The translations under genes and the position numbers were made by a program. This document shows, piece by piece, positions 10,353-22,952 of a stretch of DNA of 64,000 nucleotides (its first letter is position 1; the number at the start of each line of letters is the position of its first letter). The stretch is from Neodiprion pinetum. Its lineage: Eukaryota; Arthropoda; Insecta; Hymenoptera; Diprionidae. The stretch is from the NCBI RefSeq assembly GCF_021155775.2, contig NC_060232.1, positions 1,240,001-1,304,000 of the forward strand, written 5' to 3'. The notes under the pieces are model-generated. The model had not been told where the DNA came from. It searched no databases and saw nothing but the letters and a program-made list of their open reading frames with translations.

Positions 10353-10420
10353 AAGAGATGGCGTAGTGGATAGTTTACCGAATCAGTGGTAATAACTTAT
10401 TCAAGATTTCGAACCGCCAG
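10353..10420 (+). mobile_element. tRNA-like (SINE-type) relic 2
   Basis: TGGCGTAGTGGATAG (10359-10373) is an A-box-like sequence, and GATTTCGAACC (10405-10415) fits a B-box with the spacing of a tRNA. The arms do not fold into a complete cloverleaf, so this is a tRNA-derived repeat rather than a tRNA gene. It shares the GTAnTGGATAG context with the relic at 3993-4071. Confidence 0.4.
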
Positions 10421-13400
10421 TTACTTAGCAAATAGCTCGGCTCTCTCGACTTCCGAGTAAATAGATCGAGATAAACGAATGGCCTGTATCGAATAAGAGA
10501 TTGGCCGCCCTCCAGCAGCTCGCGTGTTCTCCTCTTTACGCGATTCGTTACCAGGGAATAACGGAGTGGGAAGTCTTTAGACGGCAGCAGTAACAGCAGC
10601 ATCGTGTTTTCGAGTCAGTCATGAATGAGGAGATGCCGTTTACTGCAGCCAGGCACAAGAGGCAGAGGCGTGCAGCAGCAGCCTAAAGGCGAGCATCAAC
10701 GTGATAGCGAGAGATCGAAGCGGAGTGAGGAGGGGAGCTAAAAATGTCTGGAAATTGGCTTTCTCGGTAGTGACGCACCACCTGCCTTATATACCTTACA
10801 GGGCAAGGCAAAGCAAAGCAAAGCAAAGCCAACGCCAGCGCCAGCAGCCAGAGCGGGGCACGGTGGAAGTGCATGAATTATTCGAAATACATTAATCCGA
10901 CGGCTTCCAGTGGAGTTCCTCCATTTTCCTACCCGTGCAGGCGGGGGATGAGGGCGTTGAATGGAGCCAGTGCTCGGTGTACCCGGGGGCGGTGGTGGCC
11001 AACCCCGAGCTCAGTTGCCGGGGCAACGTGGGAGCCAGAGGAGGTGGAGGAGGCGGCCAACCGGGGGTGGCGGTGCTCAACGGCGAGGGTGGAATGGGAC
11101 GCGGAGATGGAGATGGGAACGATGCGGGAAGGTGTGCGACCGACGAATGAACGAACGAACGAACCAACGAACGAACGACGGACAGCCGAGTTGTTGGAGC
11201 TCACAATCAGTCTCGATGATGGCTCGAATTATCAAACGATACCTACACGAGGATGCTCAAGCCTGGGAAGATGGGCTGAGGATAAGGGAGAGGGAGAGAG
11301 AAAGGGAAAGGGGAAGCGAAAGGGGACGACGAGTTGGGAGAGCCAAAGGATACGCTAAATATTCCATATCCCACGGCGGTAACTTTATATACACACACGA
11401 TGTACAGAAGAGACACCGTCAAAGTTGACAGCCAGGCGAACGTGACGTACAGTTATTGTGTGTGTGTATATGTGTGCGTTTGTGTACGCAAATGCCGCTG
11501 ATGGTTATTGAAACTGTTGTTATACATATATCTATTTACAGTCAGAAATTGTTACAGTTTGACTGTATAACCCATAATACCGTCACTGCATTTATTCTCT
11601 TAAAAAGGGTTTATCAGCTTAATTCTTTAAGCAATTTTAAACAAAAATACTCCGATACATTTTGACGCAGAAATAAAGAATATTTAGAGATATACACGTC
11701 AACGTCGAAATAGACCAGGGCACACCCTTAAGTAATTTTTTTTTCTCATAACGAATCGCGAGTTCAACTATATCTATTTTTCAGTCTCTGGATAAAGGGG
11801 TTGCCTGCATTCTGCTCCGTTGAGATGATCAGTTTGCATTTCGATCCACGCATTATACAGGGTGCAAGTGTAATTTATAGCGACCCCTTGCGATCGGTCG
11901 ATTCGTTTGATGTTGTCCCAAATCAATATAGACTGTATATACACGGGTACATATAGCCATGCAACATTTTGTGTTATACCTACATAAACATGTACGTGTA
12001 CTTACGCGTGTGTACACGGCAGGAAAGTTGGGTGTTAAAAATCGTTGAAAAGTGTACAGAAGTGAAAATACCTTGATTCGTTTTACGGAACGTTTTATTT
12101 TATCGAAGAGACAATTCGAGGGGGGTTCGAAACGTTTTCTCTGATCGTCCACGTCTCTCTTGTTGCCGGTCCAAATTTGAGGCGACATCAAACGTGCAAC
12201 AACGCGTGTCTCACAGGCTCCTGCCGATTCTTTTTTTTTCCTTCTTTTTTTTTCACAAGTAGGCACGTTTCTGCGAAAATTCCTGCGATTCGCGACTTGG
12301 AAACTGTGTCATTGGCGCGACAAAAGGGAACACGCAGAGGGGCTCGAGCGCAACAAAGGCGTGCAACACCTACGCTTATGGGACGCACATATCCAAGGCT
12401 CGCGAAATAACGTCGAGATAAAAAAGGAAATAAAATACATCGAAAATATCACGGTTGAATGATTCGCGATTGTTGAGTAAAAGGGAACACCGGCATATAA
12501 CAGGATGGTGTGCTGCATGTGCTCCGAAGAAGAAGAAGTGGAAGAAGAAGAAGAAACTCGAACGACAAAGCGATTCATAAGTCTTGTTGAATCGTTACAC
12601 TTACAGGTATATACACACGGTAACCCCGTCAAGCGAGTTGGTACAACCCTTGAATCGCACCTCCGTAAGTAGTACAAGGAAATAAGATGAAACAAGACGA
12701 AATTACCTCAGAGAGTTTCGATAATTGCCTGTTATCCGTGCATGCATACCTACCCAATGAGACTCGTTAGAGGGAAGAAGGAGGAGAAAAAAACAAAAAA
12801 ATTAAAATAATACAGATCGAACGAGTTCCATTCGTATACCCATATAATAGGGACTTTAATTTGCTGGCAATTTGACCCGGTGAAAGGATTGGCTGCTAAA
12901 TTATCGCCTTTCAGAGCTGTCGCACACACCTGAAAAGGTAAGGCACCTACCTGACAGACAACTGGGTTAAAGAGTTGTATATGCTGCATTTAGTTTGGCA
13001 CGGGTTTGCAGAGACAAGCGCGCTCGCCCCAAGTTTCAAGACACAAGAGTGCGAGACGCAACCCGTCGCTAAAGGACCACAGCACAGAGTTATTGATTAG
13101 ATTTTCAACTTGTTCGCGCTTCGCCCCTTCGCCCCTTCGCCGGCGACCCCTTAAAAGCTCGAATTGGGTCGTTGCACAGGTTTTAAAAATGCAAAGGAGA
13201 TCCTCCTCTGATCTCCACGAGCAAAAGTTGAAACCTTTTCCTACCTGAACCTGCGGCTCCGATCAGGTGACCTTGATTACGGAAACACTTCTGCAGCCAA
13301 CCCGAGATGAGATCAGTGGTTCTCTATTTTACCAACAATTAACGTATTTCCGTAACCGTTTAAATTCTCTTCGTGAAAATTCGATGGGTTTCAAGTAGGG

Positions 13401-16400
13401 CAAAAAGCTTCCTACAACCGTCTAGAGATGGCGCCGCTGGCGATGTGGAGTGATGTCATACGGCAGTAGCCAATCGACGCGTGTTTGCCTGAAATTGAGA
13501 TTTTGCTCCGTCGAAACAACAGCGATAAATTTTTGTTTTGCCACTATGATCAAAGATACGGGACGTTCGACTCTCCGTTCGTATCAAACAGGGTCAAGAG
13601 AGTTCCTCTCTGGGCAAACATTAGCGTTAGCGTATACATGTACCTAACCATAATCGAAGTGGGCCGAATCCCATGTGTGAGGATGAAGATAAACGGAGGG
13701 GATGGCACAGGTTGGCCGGCTCGTACGCGGAGTGTTATCGACGACGGACGGACCGCACCGGAGGCTGTGCAGGACATGGCGTACCTGCAGGAGAGGGCCG
13801 GTTGAGGGCCGCGGCGGCCAATCCGAAGGAATCGTCGCCATGGCAACCGGCGCCTGCGTCCACGGGGTGCACGTTCTACTTTTGCCGAAGACTCACGCCC
13901 CCGCACTGCCGCTACAACGATGGTTATACCGTCCAAGTGTCGAGCGCTCCGAGAAAATCCCGTCGCCCGCAACTTACTTTACTTTATAAACGCCAAACCT
14001 GGCCCGATATTTTCCGCTAGATCGTATTACGACACTTGGCAAACTTCTCGTTTCAAAATAATCGTCTAGCATTACGTTTGAGTGGCCCAATGTGCCGATG
14101 TGTTTTTTTTCTTTTTTTTTTTTAAATCGATGTTCCGTTTCTTTCAATATGTTGAGGTTGTATGCTTTTGGGTCGCTGCAACACCGAGTGCGTCTACTTA
14201 ACGACAAAAAGGCACGAGTGCACTGAACGGTCAGAAAAGCACGAGAGCTCTCTGCCACCCCGGGATATTTCTTCGAGGAAAAGTGGGTCTCAAGGTTGGC
14301 GAACATCCGGGAATTTCCTCTGGGACACTCGTTCGCGACAAGTTTTGGAAGGGCGGTAGAGATCCCGGAGGGGTGAAAAATGTAAGAAGAATAGAAGCGC
14401 TTTAAGAAGAGTGGAGCGAATATGAAAAAGCAAGAAAAGGCTCTGCAGGCACGTGGCTCCTCACGCTTCAACCACTCGAATATAATAACAACAAGAATAA
14501 TGATACTGAAGAAAAAGGCTGAGCCCAAGAATGGCCTGAAGTCGAGGTACGGGGGGCGAGAAACAAGTTGAAAATAAGACGGAAAAAGAAGAAGAAAGAA
14601 GTCGAGAAGTTCCTCTTCCCCGACATCCGAATCTACTTCTCCGCCACACTTCTTCTACATCTTGCTTGAAACTATTCTCCCGAAGCGTCGCGGCGACAGC
14701 CGGCGCTAACGGCTCTACACACAGACGAGGTCCAGGTCCTCGCCGTAGCGTATTGTTTATTTCGAAAGCCTTTGAACAATTGAACGGGGCACCGCCGCGC
14801 CCTCGCTTTAACCGGAGGCCCGAGGGTGGACTGCCAAACCCAGCAGCCGACCACCCCCCCCCGACCCTTCCAAACTTCCTGACGTTGGCGCTGCGTAATT
14901 ACGTATTACTGTTACGGGGGAAACTCTATACCTACCTACATTCGAGGTGCAGCGACAGTTGTGACAAGGCGCACACGTACACGCGCCCCGGCGAACGCGA
15001 TCCAGAACGTCGCCTGTGCACCAGCTAGACACGGACCTAGCTGGCTCTTGTGCGAGTCACAAAACAGCTGCCGGCTCGTGCTACGCGCGCATCGTTAGAA
15101 CGTCGTTTCACTTACAATCAGGCGTCTTACTTTCAAGATGATTCCCGTTTCTTACGGACCAGTGGCCACCCTGGATTATATCGAGTAGGTACGTAAAGCC
15201 GGGTCCGATTTCCGAATCTTTCATTGTATATTCAGCATTTTCTTCACCCTCAGCGCGCTGGCATTTCTGGATTGAAGAATCGCAGCACCGAGCATCGAGG
15301 CATGGGGGGGTCGCGAGGTGCTTTCGTTGGTTCGCTGGTTCGTTTTCCTCGAGGTATGTTTACCTAGTAACGACTTATTCAAGGCGCTTTTGATCTCGCG
15401 TACCTCGACTACAAAAATATCCTTTTAAAGTAAGCGGATGCACGAAGGTGGGTGGGCGTTGTCGGTGTGGGTGTGTTACCGTCGAGGGGTGTGTACGGCC
15501 TATTTAATATACAAAACCTATTTTCGGTGAGCGGTTCTCCCGGTGGTGACGATGGTGATGGTGGCATGACGGTGCCGGCCTTTCCGCCGATAGGCTTGAG
15601 CTGTATGCGTGGCAAAAATGGCATCAAAGGCGGGGATAGCGACGCACGCGGTGACTCTGCGCGACGCCGATGCCTCCGCATGGATACATAGGTACAAAGA
15701 TTACGTTGCCGCTGACTGATCGTCAGCGGGAAACAACTTTTTTTTACGTCCATTCGCCCTTTTCCCTTCCCTCTCTCTCTTTCTTCGTTCAGCTGTACAC
15801 TTTTCCGCGGAATAAAAACTTCCTCGATTTATTCTTTTCCTTTTCTTTTTTTTTTTTTTTATAAACAGCCAGTCTCAGATTCATGAAACATCGTCGTCCT
15901 CTAAGTCGGGGTTAGCGGCAAAGCCATGACGTTCAAGCTGCTGCAAGGCTGACATCCACCGGCATTGCCCTGTGTACTACAATCAACGAGGAGCGAGCCT
16001 CCAGCAGTCGTTTGATCTGAAAAATTTTTATACACACAATCCCACCTGCGGGTCAAAGTTCATCATCCGTTAAAACGCCAGTCCAAGTCAATCGCGCAGC
16101 AATTTTTCACCCGCGCTGCTTGTGACGCCCGTTCTCATTTTGGTCCATCGACACCGCATACGTTAGACACGCCGAACCAATCGGACCTGACGCCCCTTGT
16201 AATTAAACCCGGAATTCGGTCGACGACCCGAGGTGAATATTTTCAATTGAAAACCGCAGTGGTGTTTTCTCAACCCTTTCGATCACAGAAGCCATTACAG
16301 CGATACCCCTTTTTTCCGTTTTTATATTCCGTGCAAGATCCTGAATTTTTTTGCACTTTCAGGTAACTGAATTGCGTGACTGAAAGGATTAATCCCGCGA

Positions 16401-16571
16401 CGGGAGTTCCGAAACTCCAACTTTGGAGCTGGAGTTTGACACGACTGATTATTTATTCGTAATATTCTCTCTTTGGGACAAGGTTTGGCCTTGTTTTTGC
16501 TTTCTCTCTGTTTCGCCACCACGTCAATTCTCGTATAAGAAGACCGATTCCCGTGAACCTCGACGCCTCCT

Positions 16572-16615
16572 CGAGCTCAGCTTAGTTCAGCTCAGCCGAG
16601 CTCAGCTCAGCTCGG
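16572..16615. repeat. Degenerate AGCTC/AGCTT pentamer array
   Basis: Several near-tandem AGCTC units interrupted by single changes. Similar pentamer arrays elsewhere are GACTC (about 26935-26957) and TCGGC (about 49200-49225). Confidence 0.8.
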
Positions 16616-17773
16616 CACCAGTGCGGCAGGGTGAGTATAGAGGTGGTACTTTATCCACTCAACGACCTAATCTTCTATGGCTTCAGTGTTTCCTGCGTGT
16701 CGACGCGCTCGTTTGCCACTCGACGATCTAATAGCTCCAACTTTACTTCCGTTCTCAACGGCGTTTATAGGTGTACTGCAGCTATAAGAGGAACTCTGCA
16801 TGAACAACGCGAGGCCTGCGCGAATGACTCGTCGGTAATACATGAAAATAAATGTTGCGGGACAAAATTTTCCGGTCTGATTATTGGCAGCTTGCTTCTT
16901 TTGGCCCAAGTCCCTGGTTCTTGTGCTGATTTAAAGAAAACCTGCACATCTCCTGCATATACTGCGTGTGCGTAAAAAAGCGTGACCTTTGAGGTGAGAG
17001 AATTTGCAGGACAACGACCCGAAGCTTGCGGTTTCGAGATTGCATCAAGACGAAATTTCTTTTTTTTTCGTGTTTATCGTTGTTTTTTCATTCTTTTTTT
17101 CTCTATCTCTCGCACTTTCCTTCCTGGGTTCCTTTTTATTGTCGAGAAGGACAAGAGAATGCACTCGAACCGCCGACCGCCGGTGCAGCGTTGCAGTCGG
17201 AACTTTAATGGGTCTTGAAGCCGACACATGACCCGCGAACCATAACGCCAGCCAACCTCGCTTATCTCCGTGCGATAAATTTCCGCACCGTTGGCACAGC
17301 TACTCGACCCTTTCTAAACTTCCGGGTTTACGTCTCGAATCAATTCTTTCCTTTTCCACCGCTCTTTTTATCCATCGCAGCTTCCTTTCCACTTCACAGA
17401 ATTAAATCTCACTGGGCCCGTGCACAAAGATCTTAGAATTTATTGTCCAGGCCTTGATATAGCAGATTACACTTATCTCAGACCCCCCCCTTTTGTTTAA
17501 CTCTCCTCATTTCTATAACACCGCGTTAAATATATTACGGTCAATTGAACGAGGAGAAAAAAAGAGAAGAAAAAACGTTTGCGCTCAGAAACGTCACGTG
17601 GTTGTATACAATTACTTTATTTCACTTTATTATTCAATTTTTTCGTTTCCCTGTCAAGAGAGAAATAAAGGTAGGAATTGTGAGAAACGAGGCCGTTGAT
17701 TATATCAGAGGTAATTAAATTTCCATCACCGTTTTGGCATTTCATTCGCATTTGAAACTGAAGAGAGATAGAA

Positions 17774-17793
17774 GGGGGGGGGGGGGGGGGGGG
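17774..17793 (+). repeat. 20-base G homopolymer
   Basis: Twenty consecutive G on the plus strand, flanked by GA-rich sequence. It can form a G-quadruplex. The exact length may be a sequencing estimate. Confidence 0.95.
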
Positions 17794-18317
17794 CGAGAGA
17801 AAGAGAAAGAGAAACGTGTACAACGTATGTGTATATGATCAAGAGAAAAAAAAAAACAAATAATGCAGGGGTGTAAAACAAGGAGTAAACATAACGAATA
17901 ACTGGCATCGTGTAACTTGCGTGTTTTCGTAATTTGATAAATAACGAAATCACGAATTAACGTGAGCAAAATGTATTATATGTATGAAGAAATTGAAATC
18001 ACGTCGTTGCGATACCGCTCGTTTGGCATCACAACCCCCAAAACAAGATCGACCAACAAGAGTCGACGATAAGCGGAAAGAAGTGAGATAACAGGAGAGT
18101 GAAAGACGCGCGGATGGGATCTCGAGAGAAAACGAGAGAGAAAGTAGAGAACGGCTCGTATGCACTCGGTGGGAAGCAGAGGCCTACGGTGTCGGATATT
18201 TGCGTGCGTCGTTCTCTATTGGCAGCATATTTATCAGGACATCGAGTGTTGTCGGGGTTGACGAAGGCCGAAGAGGAGAAGTAGAAGGAGAACAAGGACG
18301 AGGGCGGCTGTCGGCAG

Positions 18318-18332
18318 GATCAAAGGGCGGCG
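18318..18332 (-). promoter_or_regulatory. Candidate TCF/pangolin binding site with adjoining helper-like motif
   Basis: On the minus strand GCGCCGCCCTTTGATCC places a perfect TCF core (CCTTTGATC, 18318-18326) against GCCGCC, close to the GCCGCCR helper motif read by the C-clamp of insect TCF. The helper's last base does not fit. A site inside the presumed pan intron suggests possible autoregulation. Function is inferred. Confidence 0.3.
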
Positions 18333-18420
18333 CTAGCGTTAGACGACTGCTGCGTCGAGTGAGGAAAACCGGGGAGGAGGGAGGAGAAGAGGACGATCGA
18401 GAACGTATACGTCGCGAGGG

Positions 18421-18440
18421 ATGGATGGATGGATGGATGG
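18421..18440. repeat. (GGAT)n microsatellite
   Basis: About five GGAT units. A second (TGGA)n array lies at 54507-54526. Confidence 0.9.
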
Positions 18441-18625
18441 ACGGATATCCACGAAGGAAAGAAGCGGACCGGCATACATCCCATATACATGCGTACAAAT
18501 ACGGGTCCGCGTTGTGCGAGGGAAGGCATTCGGCTGAGTTTGAGGAACGCGGGAAGGAGAGGCGACAACGAGCAAATCTGATTTACACCCCACTTGGCCT
18601 CGCGACCCTCCTGCATCTTCGGCCC

Positions 18626-18690
18626 TCTTCTTCTTCTTCTTCTTCTTCTTGTTCTTCTCCTTCTTCTTCTTCTTCTTCCTCCTCCTCCCC
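18626..18690. repeat. (TTC)n microsatellite, interrupted
   Basis: TTC-rich (GAA on the other strand) tract of about 65 bases with a few interruptions. It produces the Ser-, Phe- and Glu-rich false frames of this area. Confidence 0.9.
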
Positions 18691-21127
18691 CACGACAACC
18701 CCGGGGGTTCGAAACCTCCTTCCTTCCAGCATGGCCTCGACTTTGGCACACTTCGCAGAATGCATACTGAACAGGAAGGGCAAAGTTCCTCGATCTGGAG
18801 TTACACACGCAGCTACACACACAGTCGTTACACCACCTCCGTACCTGGTTGTGTAGTTTACACGATATTTCTCCCAATTGTAAACTTTTTCCATTCCTTG
18901 TTTCGGGTAACGTATGCAGTAGTAAAAACTTTATACACTGCCGGGAGATTCTTAATGAAGACGAATGAATACGGTTGAACGAACGGCTGGAGATATTATT
19001 ACTCGTGAAAATCGACGTCTGCATGCAGAGCACGTTTCGTGTAGACGATTTCGATATTTGTTTGTTCTCATGCTCGCGGAATGATGAAACTGAGAGAGAT
19101 AGATAGAGAGATAGAGATAGAGAGGGATAGAGATGCGATCTAGTTCAAGAACAGAGAGGGATGGGATGGCGAACAATTCCAAGGAATCAATTTCACCCCT
19201 GCACGATGATAAGGGATGTAGGTATAGGAAGCAGGAGTATCTTCTTCACCCAAGGCGGGGGGCTGCTCGAAGGGATGTTAAGTACAGGTACGCGCTATGT
19301 TCCTGTGTATTTACCAAAGTGCCCTTTGACGCCGAGGATCCGGATACTCAGCCCTACTGGCTATTAACAGACTGCCCAACGCTCCGGAGAGGAATGAAGA
19401 AGCGAATATTCAGCCCTGCGAGGACAAAGATAATGCGGTGACACGCACCCGTTACACATACTCGTATATGATTGGTACACGCTGCCCGATGCATAAGCTT
19501 GTGCATAAACGAACGAGCGACGTCGGTCGGTAAACTTTCAAAGCTATACACCGTGTCGCAGAGCAATTGGCTAGACAAAATTACAGGCCCACTCTCCCAG
19601 TCATCCATTGTTTTACACGTGCCCGGTGTAATTGCCCGATATTAAATCTCCGTCGAAGGTATGTGGGACGAACGATTCATTCGCACCGTTACGGACACTG
19701 CGGACAGACGCGTTATGGGTGTGGAAGGTTTGCCTCGCGACGATTGCTCGCTCCATATTGGTGCACAGGTGGGATTGGCATAACGGAGAACGTGCGGCAA
19801 GTATGCGAGTATTAATATTGCATACACCGCGGAGCAAGGAAGACTGGTACGTACCTCCAGGGAAAAAGCACGCGGCTTGCTCTGTTTTATCCGGATGAAA
19901 TTTTGTCGAGAGTTAATCGGATTCTTTGACTTTTAACTCACCGCTGTATGTATGTATATACAACGAAACGAACCTGAGGGAAATGCAGAGTGCACGACTG
20001 CCTCGAGGTTTGCAGGCTAGCTCTATATATATATAAAGAGAGAGAGAGAGCTGATAAATTTTCTATTACACGAATTGCATTATCCGTCCTGCGCCCCTCT
20101 ACCTGTATAACGGCAAAACTGAAAGGGGGCTTGTAAAAACTCGATTAGAAAATTTTCACAGGGTAAGATAAAAGCGCGCAACAACGGAGCGAAAGAGAGA
20201 GCCGTTAACACGTCGAGCGACGTGAAGATTGTTACCGGGCTGGAAATGAGGAGCGGGACGTGCTGACGTGACATTACCAAGAGGAGTTAATTGCAAACGA
20301 CGCGATAGTATGTACCTCCCTAAATTACGAGGCAAACTAGCTAGAGACTTTGACACCCGGTTGCCCCCTTCTTCCGCCTTTTCTCCTCAGCACCGTCTGC
20401 GTCGCTCTCTCTTAAAACACCGTCACCTAAACGCACACACAGGTAAATACCGAGGTAACGTGGACGTAATGCACTTGAATTTCTCGTCTCTCCGAACAGC
20501 GTTGACGTTTCAAGCTTTCGTGTATATATACATACTGAGAGGAATAGCACGAAATGTTGACCGTCTTACCCCGCCATCGTAGAAACTTTTTCTAGTTAGA
20601 TGTACAACAAACTAGATTATACTGTACATTCGGCTATACTTTGCAAACCTCTGTTTTATCAAGTTTTCGGTTTAACCCTCTTTCGACTCGACTCTGCATT
20701 TCACACATCCTCTGACTACAACGACTTAGCAAAACACAAACGGGTATACCGACCAAAGAAGTTCCAAGTTTCACAAACTAATAGATCAAAAATTCTGACG
20801 ATCATAAGACACATCGGAACGGTCCTTAATCGATTGGCGGAATGGTCGATCGAATGATTAATAATATCGAAACGAAAATGCCCAAAAATTTGTTGCACTT
20901 CAAGGTTTACATGCACGGCCATTATAGGCGGTCGTAAAAAGCAGAGTATTACATACATGTATCATGAGGGGGGGAGGATATATGTATTTCAGGGAGGGGG
21001 AGGGGGAGGGGGTGAACGAAAGCTGTGCGCAACACGTATCATTGTGTCGAATCTGGTCACAAAGAGATCGGCGATAGGATCAGTCCACGTGCCTCTCCGG
21101 GGCCCCCCGTATTTTCCGGGACTGTGT

Positions 21128-21164
21128 CGTTCGTCTGTTCGCTCGTTCGTTCATTCATTCATTA
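21128..21164. repeat. TTCG/TTCA tetramer array
   Basis: Degenerate TTCG units passing into TTCA units, followed by ATTAATTT. Confidence 0.8.
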
Positions 21165-22910
21165 ATTTGCCAAACAGCGAGATCGTTGAGCCCAAGCCAT
21201 GGATGCAGGCAGGGTCCGCTTCAGCCTCCGCCGCATGTCGCTGCCACGCAGCACCGGCCGATACGTACGTACGATATAACTCTGCTGATACGATCCTCCG
21301 AGCTAAGTGATCTTGCCAAATTACATGTTATTACCGACGCGTTATTAGTCGGGTAATAACCGGTGAGAGTTGGGGCGCGTACGTACGCTTTCTTCATTTA
21401 CATTTAACCCTCTCCTGCATCGCTGATTGCCAGGTGGGGCAATACTCCGATCATTCGGTGGACCAGATCTCGACCCGGTGATAAAAACGCTCTCGTTTTT
21501 AAATCGTGAAAATTATATCGTGCGGAGCGTGACACGTTGGAGAAATTCGGGTGTTTTGATGTTTGTTTGTCTTTTTTTTTTTTTTTTTTGCGCTTCTTTT
21601 CTCGTCTCTAATCCGTGTATTATACGAATTCGTGTGATCGAAAATCTGCCAAATTAATTTTTAATCGTATCGAAAGGTACAAATAACACATGAATGTATT
21701 TAAACAGCGAGTGTTCGGTAAGTGTGACGAATATTATACCACCGATTGGTTTGCAAGGGAAAACAAGGTTGAGGAGGACCTTTATAAAGTTCCAAAATCC
21801 GCCTTCGTCGTTTCAATGGTGGCAATTTCGCGGGCTTCTCGTTCTTCCTCAAAAATGCAAATTTGGTAATTCAGGTGCCGCAGCAGAATGCCGCTTTGCA
21901 TTCGAAACGACAGCGACAACGAGCCCTCACAAAATTGATTTTTCGGCAATAACATCTTCCGAGAAGATCCCCAGGCAGCCGGATGAGAAGGAGCGAGGAA
22001 CGACCGCCTGACAAACGATAAATCTAAATACGTTCGAGATGCCGCTGCTGCCGCTGCCGCTGCAGGCCGCTTCTTTCGTTCGAACGCGACAATTAGCACC
22101 GCATGCTTTCGCTTCTCGTTTTTCACTACTATGTCTTTTTTCTCCATCTCTTCTCCTTCTTCTTCTTCGTCGGAATCAATTACGTTTATCGCCACGATTT
22201 ATTACACCGCCTATACAGTTAGTGTCACACATTTTCGTTTGCTGCTCTCCGATCGAGCGTCTCTTACGTTCAACGTCAAGGGATCGCCGCAAGTGATGCG
22301 TATGTCTGTGTGCGTGTGTGCGTGTCTGTGTATAAATATGCATCTATGTATATGCTGTAAGATTGTGGATTTATCTTCTACTCGTTACTGAGATAATTGA
22401 CCCGAGAGAGGTTTATTTTTCACAACCGTTTTACCGGAATAAACGTAAAATTAGAAAATTAAATCAAGAAATTTGTTAAAGAAAAGGAAAAGTGAAGAAA
22501 TAAGAAGAAAAAATAAGAGAAAAAAGTAACGGGGGTAAACTCCCAGGATTTCTTTTCCCAACCCCAGCTAGTTTGGATATAAAATAAACATTGCACCGTT
22601 CGAGATTACACCGTCGTTGTCGAGTACGGGGAGGTAAAGAGGAAGAGAAGTTTGAGACGGATAAAGAAGGAAGGAAAGAAAGAAAGAAAGAGCTATACGT
22701 CTATTTCGAAACGTTATTTACATTCCTTCGTATTCTCGCGACGATCAAAAATATCCTTGACTTCCGGTGTTGGTTGAGCAGAGGCTGAAGCGGCGGGCGA
22801 TGCGATGCGATACGATATAACCTGAACGCGTAGGATAACGCGTACGAGAAAGCCTGCGCGATCAGCATACCCGTGTCCATGTATGTACTTTCGGCCGCAC
22901 CCCCCAAGAG

Positions 22911-22952
22911 ATAGAGACAGAGAGAGGGAGAGAAAGAGAGAGAGAGAGAGAG
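22911..22952. repeat. (AG)n microsatellite
   Basis: AG-rich tract ending in a pure run of about nine AG units. A GAAA array lies shortly before it at about 22670-22691. Confidence 0.9.

Larger units (their letters stand above)
9092..17773. other. Intronic/intergenic stretch without a recognised gene
   Basis: No protein family recognised on either strand. It holds a tRNA-like relic (10353-10420), CG-rich patches (about 10930-11150 and 13690-13960, with frames on both strands but no conserved peptide), a TG-rich run near 11456 and a run of AGCTC-like pentamers (16572-16615). ACAGGGTG at 11858-11865 resembles the edge of the repeat at 43018 but I could not extend it. Confidence 0.6.

Noticed and set aside
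18200..19033. Long frames on both strands (up to 237 codons)
   Set aside because: They run through (TTC)n and (GGAT)n arrays, giving Glu-, Ser- or Pro-rich low-complexity peptides. No family resemblance or splice logic.
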